From CAYMJK01 sp043101635 (lineage in GTDB: Bacteria > Planctomycetota > Phycisphaerae > Phycisphaerales > UBA1924): DNA of 24,735 bases. Numbering within the stretch: position 1 is the stretch's first letter; every line of letters begins with the position of its first letter. The notes beneath the pieces were generated by a model. It ran no database searches and was not told where the DNA came from. It was given only the letters and a program-made list of their open reading frames with translations. The stretch spans positions 1 to 24,735 of the forward strand of contig JBICIE010000313.1 of assembly GCA_043101635.1 (NCBI GenBank), in the 5' to 3' direction. Below, in pieces: positions 23,500 to 24,735 of this stretch. A program made the position numbers and the translations under genes.

Positions 23500-24537
23500 A
23501 TGCTCCGACGAAAGCTCCTATCCCGGATCGGCCTGCTGATCGGCGCTTTCGTCATCGGGGCGGTCGTCGCCATCGTCCTGCTCCAGAACGTCGTCACCGA
23601 GATCGATGCGGTCAATCACGACGCCGAGGATCTCGCCGGCGGCGCCCAGGAACTCAGCCACGCCATCACCAGCATCGAGAGCGACCGCCTCGGCGCCCCG
23701 TCGGCCGACGCGTCCGCCGCCGGCGTCACCGAGGCCCTGATCCAGTTCCAGGCGGCTCTCACCCGTCTCGGCGCCCACCCCGCTGTCAGCACCGGCGGTC
23801 CCGCCGCCGCCGCTCACCGGCAGATCGCCGAGACCTTCCCGGCCCTGCACAAGGCCGCCATGGACGACCGGCCCGATGACCTGCGCGCCCTCGCGATCGA
23901 AATGCGCGAGCACATATGGAGCTTCGACCGGGCCGCCGGCGACTACCTCTCCGAGCAGCGCAGCGCACTCGGCTTCAAGTTCCGGGCCCTGGTGCTCGGG
24001 CTCACGCTGGCCGCCATGCTCATGGTCAATGTCTCGGTCATCGTGCTGCTGCGCGCCCTGCAGATGATCCTCCGCCCGGTCGACGAACTCGTGGCCGCGT
24101 CACGCGAACTCGCCCACGAACGCTTCGACCGGCGCATCACCATCGATCGCAATGACGAGTTCGGCGAACTGGCCCAGGCCTACAACCTGCTCGGCGAGCA
24201 CCTCGGCGCCAACGAGCAGCGGAAGATGGAGACCCTCCACCAGGCCGCCATCGCGCTCAACCACGATCTCAACAACGCCATCAGCGTGATCGAACTGCAG
24301 CTCAAGCTCGTGGGCCACCGCTCTCTCGGTGACAGCGTGCTCAACGAACGCCTGCAGCGCATCCACGAGAGTCTCGCCCGCGTCGCCGCCGTCGTCCGGG
24401 CTCTGACCCACATCCGCCGGATTGTCCTCACCGAGTACATGCCCGGCCAGTTGATGCTCGACCTTCAGCGATCAACCGAGGAGGACAGCGCAGAATCCGG
24501 CCCGTCGCAGGTGCGCGCCGAAGCGCACCACGCTTAG
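23500..24537 (+). CDS. Histidine-kinase-like sensor lacking the ATPase domain
   Basis: A 345-residue protein: TM1 (about 10-29), a helical periplasmic sensor (30-160), TM2 (161-186), HAMP (about 184-236) and a DHp-type helical hairpin with an H-box like NHDLNN (His255) similar to NtrB-type kinases. The second DHp helix (about 284-307) runs into RRIVLTEYMPG and MLDLQRST, and the protein then ends in a polar tail. No N, G1 or G2 boxes of a HATPase domain are present, and none appears in the following 200 bp in any frame, so it cannot autophosphorylate alone. It may act as a phosphatase or scaffold, or be phosphorylated by another kinase. The ATG has no strong ribosome site; 23 bp after the regulator. 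Confidence 0.87.
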   Translation: MLRRKLLSRIGLLIGAFVIGAVVAIVLLQNVVTEIDAVNHDAEDLAGGAQELSHAITSIESDRLGAPSADASAAGVTEALIQFQAALTRLGAHPAVSTGGPAAAAHRQIAETFPALHKAAMDDRPDDLRALAIEMREHIWSFDRAAGDYLSEQRSALGFKFRALVLGLTLAAMLMVNVSVIVLLRALQMILRPVDELVAASRELAHERFDRRITIDRNDEFGELAQAYNLLGEHLGANEQRKMETLHQAAIALNHDLNNAISVIELQLKLVGHRSLGDSVLNERLQRIHESLARVAAVVRALTHIRRIVLTEYMPGQLMLDLQRSTEEDSAESGPSQVRAEAHHA

Positions 24538-24541
24538 AAAC

Positions 24542-24557
24542 CCGGGCTCACGCCCGG
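24542..24557 (+). repeat. Small hairpin after the kinase-like gene
   Basis: CCGGGC-TCAC-GCCCGG forms a six-base stem just after the stop codon at 24537 and before the next ribosome site (GGAG at 24566-24569). There is no T tract. It may moderate read-through to the next gene. Confidence 0.35.
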
Positions 24558-24574
24558 CAAACAGCGGAGACCTG

Positions 24575-24735
24575 ATGAACGATTCCGTTCATCACACAAC
24601 TCGTGGGGGCTCCGCGCAACTGACCACCCTGGTGGTCTGGTTGATAGGCCCCGCGTTCGCGGCTCTTGGCGCGCTGTTCGTCTACGCCTATCCCGCGCCG
24701 CCGGATCCTGTTGATCGCTCCGGGCCCGGGCCGCG
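24575..24735 (+). CDS. Start of a single-TM protein (3' end beyond window)
   Basis: Fifty-three codons are visible before the right edge. An ATG with GGAG five bases upstream starts MNDSVHHTTRGG, followed by one hydrophobic segment (about residues 16-40, LTTLVVWLIGPAFAALGALFVYAY) and a Pro-rich stretch that probably begins a periplasmic part. The frame stays open to the end. Too little is present to name a family. Its position suggests a fourth gene of the regulator operon. Confidence 0.6.
   Translation, partial: MNDSVHHTTRGGSAQLTTLVVWLIGPAFAALGALFVYAYPAPPDPVDRSGPGP

Noticed and set aside
24538..24735. Looked for a frameshifted HATPase domain after the kinase-like gene.
   Set aside because: None of the frames shows N, G1 or G2 box residues; the sequence begins a new gene with its own ribosome site and TM helix.
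1..24735. Looked for tRNA, rRNA, CRISPR arrays, insertion sequences and attachment sites.
   Set aside because: No clover-leaf, repeat-spacer pattern, transposase motif or terminal inverted repeat was seen; coding is continuous and compositionally uniform.

Overview
This 24.7 kb window is a GC-rich bacterial chromosome segment devoted almost entirely to making, regulating and using c-type cytochromes. It suggests a diderm, respiratory bacterium with long extracellular or outer-membrane electron-transfer chains. A planctomycete (Phycisphaerae-like) origin is my best guess, from the flavour of the TPR-SGNH protein and the kinase. That is an inference from protein character; there is no rRNA or other marker here.

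Layout. (1) Positions 1-7943, minus strand: a tightly overlapping cytochrome c maturation operon, ccmE-ccmF-unknown membrane protein-ccmA-ccmB-ccmC-ccmD, followed by a TPR-bearing SGNH hydrolase that runs off the left edge. CcmE carries Cys in a CxxxY motif where the usual heme-binding His stands, and no ccmG, ccmH or ccmI is visible. This is the signature of the variant System I* described in archaea and some sulfate reducers. (2) Positions 7944-8370: a 427-bp divergent control region with a sigma-54 (-24/-12) box facing each way and repeated TCGGGA-type motifs between them. (3) Positions 8371-15815, plus strand: a tetraheme secreted cytochrome resembling the OmcE nanowire family, a strong hairpin, then an operon of NHL-propeller lipoprotein, pentaheme lipoprotein, outer-membrane beta-barrel, second NHL lipoprotein and a 12-motif multiheme cytochrome. 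This looks like an electron conduit across the outer membrane. (4) Positions 15818-21293, minus strand and convergent: a 15-motif cytochrome, a redoxin-TPR protein lacking the first CXXC cysteine, a NapC/NirT-type 12-motif membrane-anchored cytochrome (probable quinol dehydrogenase) and a second 15-motif cytochrome. (5) Positions 21294-21482: a second divergent control region, again with two outward-facing GG-N10-GC boxes and the same TCGGGA-type motif. (6) Positions 21483-24735, plus strand: an exported NTF2-like protein, an NtrC-type sigma-54 activator, a histidine-kinase-like protein that ends after its dimerisation domain, and the start of a one-TM protein.

Working model: the NtrC-type regulator, controlled by the unusual ATPase-less sensor, switches on both divergent regions through sigma-54. 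It would thus co-express the maturation machinery, a possible cytochrome filament, the outer-membrane conduit and the inner-membrane/periplasmic multiheme chain. The six cytochromes together carry 57 CXXCH motifs plus six expanded CX3CH or CX4CH motifs, counted by eye. The link between an unusual Ccm system and expanded heme motifs, and the self-contained sigma-54 regulon, are the main points of interest.
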